Source: Fibrobacter succinogenes (GTDB lineage: Bacteria > Fibrobacterota > Fibrobacteria > Fibrobacterales > Fibrobacteraceae). From it: a stretch of 52,393 nucleotides of DNA. Of this stretch, positions 17,389 through 24,656 are shown piece by piece (within the stretch, counting starts at the first letter, position 1; each line of letters starts with the position of its first letter). Position numbers and translations under genes: made by a program. Under the pieces are notes generated by a model that did no database searches, was not told the origin of the DNA, and saw only the letters and a program-made list of their open reading frames with translations. The stretch is from positions 1 through 52,393 of the forward strand of contig NZ_CACZDK010000024.1 in assembly GCF_902779965.1 (NCBI RefSeq), written 5' to 3'.

Positions 17389-18666
17389 ATGAAAGTCTCG
17401 CGTTTCGTGGGCTTGTTTTTCGGTTTGGGGCTTGCCGTGTCGGCTCATGCTGCTCCAGATCCAAATTTCCACATTTATCTCGCTTTTGGCCAATCCAATA
17501 TGGAAGGCCAGGGGGACGTCGGTAGTCAGGATAAGACCGTTGACGAACGTTTCCAGGTGCTCTGGGCGGCAAATAATGGTTCTTGTTCAGGGAAAACCAA
17601 GGGAAAATGGGCTACGGCAGTGCCTCCGTTGGCGCATTGTCAGGGCGCAAAACTTGGACCTACGGACTATTTTGGCCGCACGATGGTCGAAAAGACGGAT
17701 TCTAAAATTAAGGTGGGCGTTATCGTCGTGGCTGTTGCCGGGTGCAGCATCCAGCTGTTCGACAAGGATGGCTATGCCAATTATGCTAGGTCCCAGCAGA
17801 GCTGGATGACGCAGCGCATTAATGAATATGGTGGAAATCCTTACGGTCGCTTGATTGAAATGGCTAAGAAGGCTCAAGAAGATGGTGTCATCAAGGGGAT
17901 CATCTTCCACCAGGGTGAAACGGATGCTGGTGACGGTCAATGGCCCTCCAAGGTCAAAAAGGTTTACGATAATATTATTAAGGATTTGGGTCTTGGCAAT
18001 GATGTGCCGTTTCTTGCGGGCGAAGTGTTGCGCAGCGGCTCTAGCAAGGGCGCGAACAACAATATCGCTAAACTCCCGCAACAGTCAAAAAACTTTTATG
18101 TAGTTTCATCCGAAGGATTTAATCAGGCTCTTGGCGATGGACAGAATGTCCACTTTACCTCGCAGGAATACCGCGATTTTGGCAAGCGCTATGCCGAAAA
18201 GATGATTGAAGTGCTTGGCGACAAGGTTAAACCGGTGTCTGCGGAATCTAGCAGTAGCAAGGGCTCCGTTGCCGAAGAATCGAGCTCGTCTGTAGCGCGC
18301 TCCAGCTCATCTAATGTTCGGTCTAGTTCTTCGAGAACGCATCGTAGTAGCGACAGCCATAATTCCAGCAGTTCTACGGCTGGCGCGGTCGTTATTGGAA
18401 ATGCCGCACCGTCATTGAGCGTTGGCGAGGTTTCGTTTAATCACGGTTACCTTAATGTGCCGGTGACGCTTGCTCGCAATGGAGATGTTAAAGTTCGGCT
18501 TTATTCCGTGCTTGGAAACGAGGTGGCGAGCGCTAGCGAATTGATGACTTCCGGCACGAACAACGTTCTTTTCGCAAGAGAGAAAATTTCGTCGGGCGTT
18601 TATTTGTTGAGCGTCCAATCGGCATCTTCTCGCGTCATAAAACGAATAGAGCTAGGGAACCTCTAA
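17389..18666 (+). CDS. Secreted carbohydrate acetyl esterase, CE6/SASA type
   Basis: The 425-residue protein removes acetyl groups from plant polysaccharide side chains, by family inference. After a signal peptide (cleavage near 21, SAHA) comes the block I motif GQSNMEG with the nucleophile Ser36. Block II HQGETD is near 173, and the His of VHF is near 253, as in SGNH-fold CE6 acetyl xylan esterases known from Fibrobacter. A Ser-rich linker (about 284-325) leads to an 80-residue C-terminal beta domain (VKVRLYSVLGNEV, then GVYLLSVQSASSRVIKRIEL) that resembles secretion/sorting tails. Shine-Dalgarno AAGGAG is well placed. The GH74 xyloglucanase lies nearby on the other strand. Confidence 0.9.
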   Translation: MKVSRFVGLFFGLGLAVSAHAAPDPNFHIYLAFGQSNMEGQGDVGSQDKTVDERFQVLWAANNGSCSGKTKGKWATAVPPLAHCQGAKLGPTDYFGRTMVEKTDSKIKVGVIVVAVAGCSIQLFDKDGYANYARSQQSWMTQRINEYGGNPYGRLIEMAKKAQEDGVIKGIIFHQGETDAGDGQWPSKVKKVYDNIIKDLGLGNDVPFLAGEVLRSGSSKGANNNIAKLPQQSKNFYVVSSEGFNQALGDGQNVHFTSQEYRDFGKRYAEKMIEVLGDKVKPVSAESSSSKGSVAEESSSSVARSSSSNVRSSSSRTHRSSDSHNSSSSTAGAVVIGNAAPSLSVGEVSFNHGYLNVPVTLARNGDVKVRLYSVLGNEVASASELMTSGTNNVLFAREKISSGVYLLSVQSASSRVIKRIELGNL

Positions 18667-18677
18667 AAATTGCTTTG

Positions 18678-18815
18678 ATAAAAAAAATTTGAGCGAGACC
18701 GAGTGCAGGCAGGAATGAGAAGTGGCGAATACTGGAGGTCTTTGCCACTTTGAATGACGAACCTGCACGATGTGTCGCAGCCAAATTTTTGAGAATGAAT
18801 TTTTAGAGGTGACCG
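18678..18815 (+). ncRNA. Candidate structured RNA element downstream of the CE6-like gene
   Basis: The region can fold as a nested rod. AAATTTG pairs with CAAATTT, GCGAGAC with GTGTCGC (one mismatch), GCAGG with CCTGC, and AAGTGGC with GCCACTT around a loop containing ACTGGAGG. It is followed by a terminator at 18850-18876. It may be a 3'UTR structure or an independent small RNA. It does not match tmRNA, SRP RNA or RNase P landmarks that I can see. Confidence 0.4.
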
Positions 18816-18849
18816 CTATCCAAAATAAAAGTTCTCCTCACTGCTAAGG

Positions 18850-18876
18850 GCTCCGTGATTTTCACGGGGCTCTTTT
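18850..18876 (+). terminator. Intrinsic terminator
   Basis: GCTCCGTGA and TCACGGGGC form a 9-bp stem with a TTT loop, followed by TCTTTT. It ends transcription from the CE6-like gene or the preceding RNA element. Confidence 0.7.
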
Positions 18877-18894
18877 CACTTTTGGGGTGAAAAC

Positions 18895-19572
18895 TTATTC
18901 AATGCTCACGATTTCAAGTTCTTCGCCTGCGACTTTAAATTTGACTTCGAATTCGGCAAAGTTGAATCCGTAAACGCGTTCGGGGTCGTTCTGGTATGCT
19001 GGGCGAGGGTCTTGCTCTAGGACTTCAATGAGGGCGCTGCGCTTTTCCGTGGGCAATTTGTTCAGTTGCTCGGAGGGCTTTACATGCACTTTGATTTGGC
19101 GGACTGCCTCGGCGAAGCCACCTGTGGCTTCGGGGTGGGCGTCCGTGTAAGGCAGGTACGGCTTGATATCGACGATGGGCGTTCCGTCCATCAAATCGGC
19201 GCCGGAGACGACGATTTCGGGCCCTTCCGGCCCGTCGATATCAATGCGCTCGATTTTTACGCAAGAAAGCGCGACCGGGTTCGGGCGGAAGCTCGATCGG
19301 GTCGCGAAAACGCCGAGGCGCTTGTTCCCGCCGAGTCTCGGCGGGCGCACGGTCGGGCTCCAAGTGCTGCGGATGTTCTCCGAAAAAATCCACATGATCC
19401 ACAAGTGGCTAAAGCCTTCGAGACCGCGGAGCGCATCGGCATTGCGGAACTCCGGCTCGAAACGGATTGTAGAACGCAAGTTCTGCACCAGCCCGCTTTG
19501 ACGCGGAATGCCAAACTTTTCGTGAAAGTCGCTCTTGATACGTGCGATGATTTTAAAAGTGATATCTTGCAT
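18895..19572 (-). CDS. trmO: tRNA (t6A37) N6-methyltransferase TrmO/TsaA family
   Basis: The family transfers methyl from S-adenosylmethionine to N6 of t6A at position 37 of tRNA-Thr. The sequence shows FGIPRQSGL, SSFRPNPVALS, DGTPIVDIKPYLPYTDAHPE and the C-terminal QDPRPAYQ, all diagnostic. I take ATG 19572 (MQDITFKI) as start, giving 225 residues, close to the family size. The frame stays open up to ATG 19707, but the extra residues do not look like the family. The gene stands alone between two secreted polysaccharide enzymes. Confidence 0.92.
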   Translation of the reverse strand: MQDITFKIIARIKSDFHEKFGIPRQSGLVQNLRSTIRFEPEFRNADALRGLEGFSHLWIMWIFSENIRSTWSPTVRPPRLGGNKRLGVFATRSSFRPNPVALSCVKIERIDIDGPEGPEIVVSGADLMDGTPIVDIKPYLPYTDAHPEATGGFAEAVRQIKVHVKPSEQLNKLPTEKRSALIEVLEQDPRPAYQNDPERVYGFNFAEFEVKFKVAGEELEIVSIE

Positions 19573-19705
19573 CGGAAATTGCCATGCCTTAAATTCTTTG
19601 TATAACATAGCAAAATGAAAGGCTAGAGCTTTAAAGCATTCGCTTATGGCTCTAGCCTTTTTAAGTGTGGGGATTGATGATTTATTGAAGCTTGTTTTTG
19701 TTGTC

Positions 19706-19726
19706 ATGCCTGACTTAATCAGGCAT
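19706..19726. repeat. Dispersed palindrome
   Basis: ATGCCTGA 19706-19713 and TCAGGCAT 19719-19726 form a tight hairpin preceded by GTC, followed by CTCC. It may also serve as a weak terminator of the GH74 gene. Confidence 0.6.
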
Positions 19727-19741
19727 CTCCTTTAATGCGTT

Positions 19742-22303
19742 TTATTTAAGCGCAATCGCTTTTTTCAAAAGCAACTTGCCGTTTGCGTCAACGACCTTCG
19801 CGATGTAATGGCCTACGGGGAGTTTTTTGAGGCTTACGCTTCTGTTGCCATTGACATTCGTGCTGAGGAGTGTCTTGCCGTTTACGGTTATAATTTCGAG
19901 TTTGCTTTCGCTTGTGACGCTGATTTGCAAGTTCCTGTTCTGCAATGCAAGCGTAGCTTTGCCCGGCTTGATTGTAATCGGGTTCATTCCGGTTGGTGTC
20001 ACGTCGATGAATTCTGTTCCTTCTGGAGCGCCCACGACAAGGCCGCGACCAACCGTACTCATGTAGACAACGCCGAAGTTGTTCATGTCGCCCTGCACGA
20101 AGTTGCCGTTGCCCGGTCCACCGTACTGGTGGGCGTCATCGTTCACGCGTTCAAACGTTTTGCACTTGTCTGTACTGCGGTAGATGCCAATCGGGTCGCC
20201 CGACTTTGCTGCACCCCATATAAAAATCGTTTCGTAGTCTGCGCCTTCCTTAGCCTTGCCGATGCCGACGGAAATTGCAGTGCTTGCGCCTTCGCAACGG
20301 TTCCAAGATTTACCACCGTCTTCCGTGTAGGCGAGGCCGTATTCGGTAAATCCCTTCGGCTGCCAGACTTGAGCTTGGTCCATCGGAACCCACAAGTGAC
20401 CTTCCTTCTTCGGGACGGTGCGGATGAGACCTGCGCCGTTGTAGTATTCGCCAGCGCCTTCATTCTGCAAACGGGCATCCTGTGCGGTAAAGTTCTTGGC
20501 ACCGTCAGTGGACTTGTAGAGTGTGCCCATGGCGCCCATCACGTAGAATGTTTTCGGGTCAACGGGGTCTGCAACGATGCGTGCGTACTGCGTCTGCGTG
20601 CCGGTTTCGACGGCTGTCCAGGTGGCGCCATTGTCATCGGAACGATAAACGGTTGCGCTCTGGTCAGGGCGATGGAGCATCACTTTGCCGTCTGCGGAGA
20701 GAACCACGAGACCTTTGCCGCCCTTGAGTTCCGTCTTGACGCTGTCCCAGGTAACGCCCAAATCGTCAGAGCGGTACATGACATTAAAGTTCTTGGATTC
20801 GTAAGTGTAGTACTTGGTGATAACGCCAGTGCGCAGGAGCGTGCCGGAAAGCGGAGCATATGCCATGCTTTCGGTCGTTCCGATAATCGGCGTGTGGCGT
20901 GGATAGCTCTTCTTGATGTCGGTGTAGATGGCGCCATCGTAGTCGCCGATCGCGGTAACGAGTGGTCCACCCGGAATGCTCACGATGTCAAGCGGGACCG
21001 TTTCTTCGATGCCCACGGACTGGAACTTCCAAACGGGAACTTTAGCGGTGATGTCGTCGGTCTGGAAGATGCCGTTGCCACTTGTTACCCAAACTTTCTT
21101 GCTATTGAACGGGTCGAATTCGATGGAGCCTGCCCAGTGAATTGCGTTGCCGTGAATCCACTTGTTGCCGTTTTCGTCCATGTTCACGCCGTCACCGTAG
21201 TGCTGGCCGAACGTCCAGTTTTCACCACCGTCGGTCGTCACGTAAATGCGGTCACCGTAGTTTTCGGTGCCGTCCTTGAACAGGTGACGACCAGTGTACT
21301 GTCCAAGTGTAGAAACGACGATGTGTTTTGGGTCTTTCGGGTCAATCGCGATGCCGCCGTAAGAACATTCGTTCTTTTCGTGAGCGATAGTACCATCTTC
21401 TTTTTCGTTGTCGTCAAACGGGGTGATGTCCGTCCAAGTGCCTGCGGCGATGTTGTACTTGAAAACGCCACCGCGAGAAATGTTGTACGGGCCCGGACCA
21501 TCAGCGAATGTCACGTACATGTTGCCATCGACAATCTTGGCGCGGTGCGGCATAAGTCCGGAAGGTACGCCTGCGATAACTTCCCAAGTGGCGCCGCCGT
21601 CATGGCTGACTTGCAAATTGTCCTTGGTTTCGGAAGTGCCGATATAAATCGTGGCGGTGCTACCGTCGGCGAGTTTTCCCTGAGCCGGGTCGAACATCAC
21701 GAAGCTGACGCCGTTCACGCCGTTAAGGCTGCTTTCGGTTGCTGTAGAAAGGGCGACTTTGTAGAGGCTTGTCCAGGTCTTGCCGGAATCCGTGCTCTTG
21801 TAAACTCCCTTCGTACGGCTACCGCAGAGGACTATGTTAGACTTGTTTGGGTCTACGGCGAGTTTTTCGCCAGTTTGGCGGCCCATGCCGTTACCGTGGG
21901 CGAGCATTTCCACGTAGCTCGTGTCCCAAGTGGCGCCCATGTCAGAGGAGCGCAAAACAGCGGTGCGGCCCTTGCTGAAATAGCCTGTTCCACCGAGCAC
22001 GTAAATCTTTTTCGGGTCTTGCGGGTCAAGTGCAAAAGCTTCGGTGCCGTAAAGGCCCACATCGTTTTGGTTGATCCAGTCCATCAACGGAATCCAACGG
22101 CTGCTTGTGGCATCCCAGCGGTAAATGCCGCCAACATCGGTACGCGCGTAAATGAGCCCTTCGACTGTCGGGCTCGGCATAATGGCGCTCACGAATCCGC
22201 CACCATCAAAGCGGACGTTGCCCCATTCGTACTTTTCTGCGCTTGCATTCGTAGCAAGTGCGGTCATGGCGGCGATGCCGATAGCTGAAATTTTACCAAA
22301 CAT
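19742..22303 (-). CDS. Secreted GH74 xyloglucanase
   Basis: The 853-residue enzyme is predicted to cleave the beta-1,4-glucan backbone of xyloglucan outside the cell. A signal peptide (cleavage near 22, ASA) precedes the GH74 start GGGFVSAIMPS, then YARTDVGGIYRWD with the first catalytic Asp (55). Many BNR-type repeats (SSDMGATWD, STDSGKTWTSLY, SHDGGATWEV, SDDLGVTWD, SDDNGATWTAV) build the two beta-propellers, and the second catalytic Asp lies in AIGDYDGAIYTD (near 455). A C-terminal tail of about 70 residues (LEIITVNGKTLLS to LLLKKAIALK) resembles a sorting domain. GGAG precedes the ATG, and a palindrome sits upstream at 22345-22361. Confidence 0.93.
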   Translation of the reverse strand: MFGKISAIGIAAMTALATNASAEKYEWGNVRFDGGGFVSAIMPSPTVEGLIYARTDVGGIYRWDATSSRWIPLMDWINQNDVGLYGTEAFALDPQDPKKIYVLGGTGYFSKGRTAVLRSSDMGATWDTSYVEMLAHGNGMGRQTGEKLAVDPNKSNIVLCGSRTKGVYKSTDSGKTWTSLYKVALSTATESSLNGVNGVSFVMFDPAQGKLADGSTATIYIGTSETKDNLQVSHDGGATWEVIAGVPSGLMPHRAKIVDGNMYVTFADGPGPYNISRGGVFKYNIAAGTWTDITPFDDNEKEDGTIAHEKNECSYGGIAIDPKDPKHIVVSTLGQYTGRHLFKDGTENYGDRIYVTTDGGENWTFGQHYGDGVNMDENGNKWIHGNAIHWAGSIEFDPFNSKKVWVTSGNGIFQTDDITAKVPVWKFQSVGIEETVPLDIVSIPGGPLVTAIGDYDGAIYTDIKKSYPRHTPIIGTTESMAYAPLSGTLLRTGVITKYYTYESKNFNVMYRSDDLGVTWDSVKTELKGGKGLVVLSADGKVMLHRPDQSATVYRSDDNGATWTAVETGTQTQYARIVADPVDPKTFYVMGAMGTLYKSTDGAKNFTAQDARLQNEGAGEYYNGAGLIRTVPKKEGHLWVPMDQAQVWQPKGFTEYGLAYTEDGGKSWNRCEGASTAISVGIGKAKEGADYETIFIWGAAKSGDPIGIYRSTDKCKTFERVNDDAHQYGGPGNGNFVQGDMNNFGVVYMSTVGRGLVVGAPEGTEFIDVTPTGMNPITIKPGKATLALQNRNLQISVTSESKLEIITVNGKTLLSTNVNGNRSVSLKKLPVGHYIAKVVDANGKLLLKKAIALK

Positions 22304-22344
22304 ATCGTCTCCGTTTAAAATTTGAGAACAATTAAACCCTTATA

Positions 22345-22361
22345 TTAGCTAATATAGCTAA
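22345..22361. promoter_or_regulatory. Operator-like palindrome upstream of the GH74 gene
   Basis: TTAGCTA, spacer ATA, TAGCTAA is a perfect 7-bp inverted repeat in the AT-rich leader about 42-58 nt before the xyloglucanase start. It overlaps a TATATT-like promoter region and could bind a regulator. No regulator gene is adjacent. Confidence 0.4.
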
Positions 22362-22455
22362 ATTTTTAGAAAAGTGAATATTATATAAATGTTAAAATGA
22401 GAAGTTTTTTGAGAACATCTTGGTGCGAAACCCGAAAATTTCGCTAAATACAAAA

Positions 22456-22503
22456 AGACCCCGGAACTCTTTGGCGAGGCTCTGCGCTTCGCAAGTCCGG
22501 GGC
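22456..22503. repeat. Dispersed palindrome (GACCCCGGAACTC type)
   Basis: GACCCCGGAACTC and GTCCGGGG flank an inner GCGAGGCTCTGCGCTTCGC. The same outer arms recur at 6845-6863. Confidence 0.55.
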
Positions 22504-22521
22504 GATATCTAAAGTATGTAA

Positions 22522-22553
22522 ACTAAGTTCTAAGCTCTAAGTTCTGCCTGCTA
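22522..22553 (+). repeat. Heptad-period tract at the 3' end of the histidine-phosphatase gene
   Basis: ACTAAGT, TCTAAGC, TCTAAGT, TCTGCCT and GCTATTC follow at 7-bp spacing. The stop codon of the minus-strand gene (CTA 22551-22553 on the plus strand) is inside the last unit. Confidence 0.65.
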
Positions 22554-23579
22554 TTCAGCGCCGATGCCGAGTCCTTTAAACGATACGTACCTAATTTGGT
22601 TCTTGTCGTCGATGATGACGGCAACACCCGTGAGGAAGTACGGCCAATGTCTCGAAGCCGGATCGTGGAATCTGTAATTGACTGTGCCGTTCGAGGCGAA
22701 AACGGAGAGCGGCAAAATGAAGTCATCGTGGGAGCAAATCACGCGGAACTTATTCATGGAAGCGTAGTCCGGTGCGATATGCGTCTTGATGATTTCTTCT
22801 GATTTTTCCTTGAGGTCGTAGAATGCATCGGCATAAAGGTTGTCGTAGGCCCAACCGGAAATGACGAGACGGACGTTTGTGGTGGAGTCTTTATAGAAAT
22901 CGTAACGTTCGCTGTCTTTCTTGAACCAACTGATGGAGTAAATTTCTGTGGAATCGTGCGGGAATGTTGCCTGTCCGCGACCTTGGTTGATATAGAAGCA
23001 TGTTTGCTCTGTGCGAAGGTACTTGGTATGCGTGTATGTAAATTCGTCTGCGCTAATGAGCTTTTTGCCGACGGCAATGGCTTGGCGAACGCCATCAGTT
23101 GGCTGCCCTGCGACGGAATCGGCCGTTTCATTTTCCCAATAGGTGAGTGGCGAATACTTTGTATGGTCTCCGTCGCTACGTTCGCCATGGCGGATCACGA
23201 AAACTGCTTTTTCGTTGCAACGTACGCTCTTGAACACGTCGGCGAGGTCTGCAAGGCCGAGAGAATCGACGGCGATTGTTGCGACTGGTGTTTCAACGCA
23301 AGTCGGTTCTGTCGATGTAGCCGAAGAGCTGGACAATGGTGGTGGCAATAAGGTCTCAGAAGAGCTGGAGCTTTGCTGCTGCAGTTGCGAATCGGACGAA
23401 GTCGTTGTCGCTTCGGAACTTGAAGATTGATCGGGGGCGATGACCTGTATGCTAGATGAGCTCGTTGCCGCCGTATTGACGAATGGGGTTGTCGCGTTGT
23501 CGTCACTGCAGGCGCCCAAAAGGGCTGCTGACAGGAGCGCACCGCTAAAAGCTAAAGAAATACGTGAAATTTTATGCAT
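22551..23579 (-). CDS. Lipoprotein with histidine-phosphatase domain
   Basis: The 342-residue protein has a signal with lipobox LLGAC, then Ser-Asp-Asp and a Ser/Thr-rich linker (about 25-105). The histidine phosphatase (phosphoglycerate-mutase-like) domain follows. VIRHGERSDG carries the catalytic His near 133, RTEQT follows, and the second active-site His is in CSHDDF. FHDPASRHWP and TGVAVIIDD close the domain. It is expected to hydrolyse phosphate esters at the cell surface or in the periplasm; the substrate is unknown. The stop codon lies within a heptad tract. Confidence 0.87.
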   Translation of the reverse strand: MHKISRISLAFSGALLSAALLGACSDDNATTPFVNTAATSSSSIQVIAPDQSSSSEATTTSSDSQLQQQSSSSSETLLPPPLSSSSATSTEPTCVETPVATIAVDSLGLADLADVFKSVRCNEKAVFVIRHGERSDGDHTKYSPLTYWENETADSVAGQPTDGVRQAIAVGKKLISADEFTYTHTKYLRTEQTCFYINQGRGQATFPHDSTEIYSISWFKKDSERYDFYKDSTTNVRLVISGWAYDNLYADAFYDLKEKSEEIIKTHIAPDYASMNKFRVICSHDDFILPLSVFASNGTVNYRFHDPASRHWPYFLTGVAVIIDDKNQIRYVSFKGLGIGAE

Positions 23580-23671
23580 TTCGAAAAAATCCTTGTTTTA
23601 TCTCTTTAAATTTATTTTCGCAGACCCATTTCTTCAAGTAAATTTTTTCAAAAACGCTCTAAAATTACTCA

Positions 23672-23797
23672 CCAACCCCTTAACCACTAACCACCAACCA
23701 CTAACCACTGCCTACGAACCACCAACCACTAACCACTTCCTACTTCCTACTGTCTACTTCCTACTTCTAACTTCCTACTTCCTACCGTCTACTGAAT
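23672..23797 (+). repeat. Longest heptad-period tract, 18 units
   Basis: From 23672 to 23797 the sequence can be read as 18 uninterrupted 7-mers, mostly ACTAACC, ACCAACC, ACTTCCT, ACTGTCT and ACCGTCT. It fills most of the spacer between two minus-strand genes and contains the stop codon of the downstream-lying membrane protein gene (plus-strand CTA 23775-23777). Confidence 0.85.
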
Positions 23798-24599
23798 TAT
23801 AGTTAATCTCATTTCTACGCTTTAATTCTTTGTTCAGTGGCCAATAAATGAGTGCAAAGACGATATAGCCGATGAGCAGCACAAGCCAGTGGTTGAGTCC
23901 AAAGCCTATTTCCACATAGCGCATTGTCACGAACATAAATGGTCCCGCGATCAAAAATAGCGGAAGCTGCCTGCATTGGTCCCCGAGCGAAAAACGGCTC
24001 TCGTAGCTCACGATAGAGTTCATCATCGGGAAACTGGTGCAAAAACCGCCCATCAGACGCTTGATAAGCATAAGGCTCGAAACAACGCCTGCAATAGCGG
24101 GTGCCTTGATGTAAATCGGGAGCGGGGTCTTATAGCGCACGCCGGACTTGTATTTTTGCTTTTGGAAGAAAATCACGCCGATAATAAAGTCAAAAACGCA
24201 GGCCCCGATAAAGTAAGCTTCGCCTTGGGGAATGCGTGAGTGCAAAAATGTTCCGAGTGCCACAAAAAAGGCAAGCCCGGCAATAATAGAAGGGACGATG
24301 GGAACCTTGACTTTGTAGTGTAAAATACGTACAATATGTACATATAACATGCACATAAATCCAGAAACCGCGTTTTCTGTACCCATCGGGAGGCCTACTG
24401 CAATGTAGGCGAAACCGCAAGGGATGGGGATGGTGGCGGTAACGGCCTTGAGCTGCGGGTCCTTTAGGTAGGCGCTAAGAGTCCCGAGGGCGGTGACCAT
24501 GAAAATTAGCAGCCAATCGTAGAGCGAAAAATGAAAATTTAACGATTCTAACATCGAACGTAAAAAATAGAAAAGTAAGCGCCTTTTCAACTTTTCCAT
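23775..24599 (-). CDS. Polytopic membrane protein of unknown function
   Basis: The product has about eight or nine hydrophobic segments, for example LLIFMVTALGTLSAYL, VPSIIAGLAFFVALGTFL, YFIGACVFDFIIGVIFF and LLIGYIVFALIYWPL. I do not recognise a family. The start is uncertain: ATG 24599 (MEKLKRR, 274 residues) is a compromise, with ATG 24554 and 24626 also possible. None has a clear Shine-Dalgarno, and longer versions would run into the divergent pyrophosphatase gene. The C-terminal residues SVDGRK and the stop are encoded inside the heptad tract, so the gene end has been remodelled by the repeat or vice versa. Confidence 0.7.
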   Translation of the reverse strand: MEKLKRRLLFYFLRSMLESLNFHFSLYDWLLIFMVTALGTLSAYLKDPQLKAVTATIPIPCGFAYIAVGLPMGTENAVSGFMCMLYVHIVRILHYKVKVPIVPSIIAGLAFFVALGTFLHSRIPQGEAYFIGACVFDFIIGVIFFQKQKYKSGVRYKTPLPIYIKAPAIAGVVSSLMLIKRLMGGFCTSFPMMNSIVSYESRFSLGDQCRQLPLFLIAGPFMFVTMRYVEIGFGLNHWLVLLIGYIVFALIYWPLNKELKRRNEINYNSVDGRK

Positions 24600-24656
24600 T
24601 ATAGATTTATTTTTGATACTACCCATGCCGATAGATATCTGAAAAGCGAGGTTTTT

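Noticed and set aside
18678-18815. 6S RNA, SRP RNA or tmRNA
   Set aside because: The element is shorter than 6S RNA and lacks the central bubble. The SRP GGAA-loop motif and the tmRNA tag and acceptor ends are not seen.
19573-19707. N-terminal extension of TrmO
   Set aside because: The extra 45 residues do not resemble the family, and the 19572 start gives the usual length.
19808-22288. Open frame of about 826 codons on the plus strand opposite the GH74 gene
   Set aside because: It is an exact antisense shadow of the xyloglucanase. It has no domain and no ribosome site, and its Ala/Val/Cys-rich composition follows from the codon use of the real gene.
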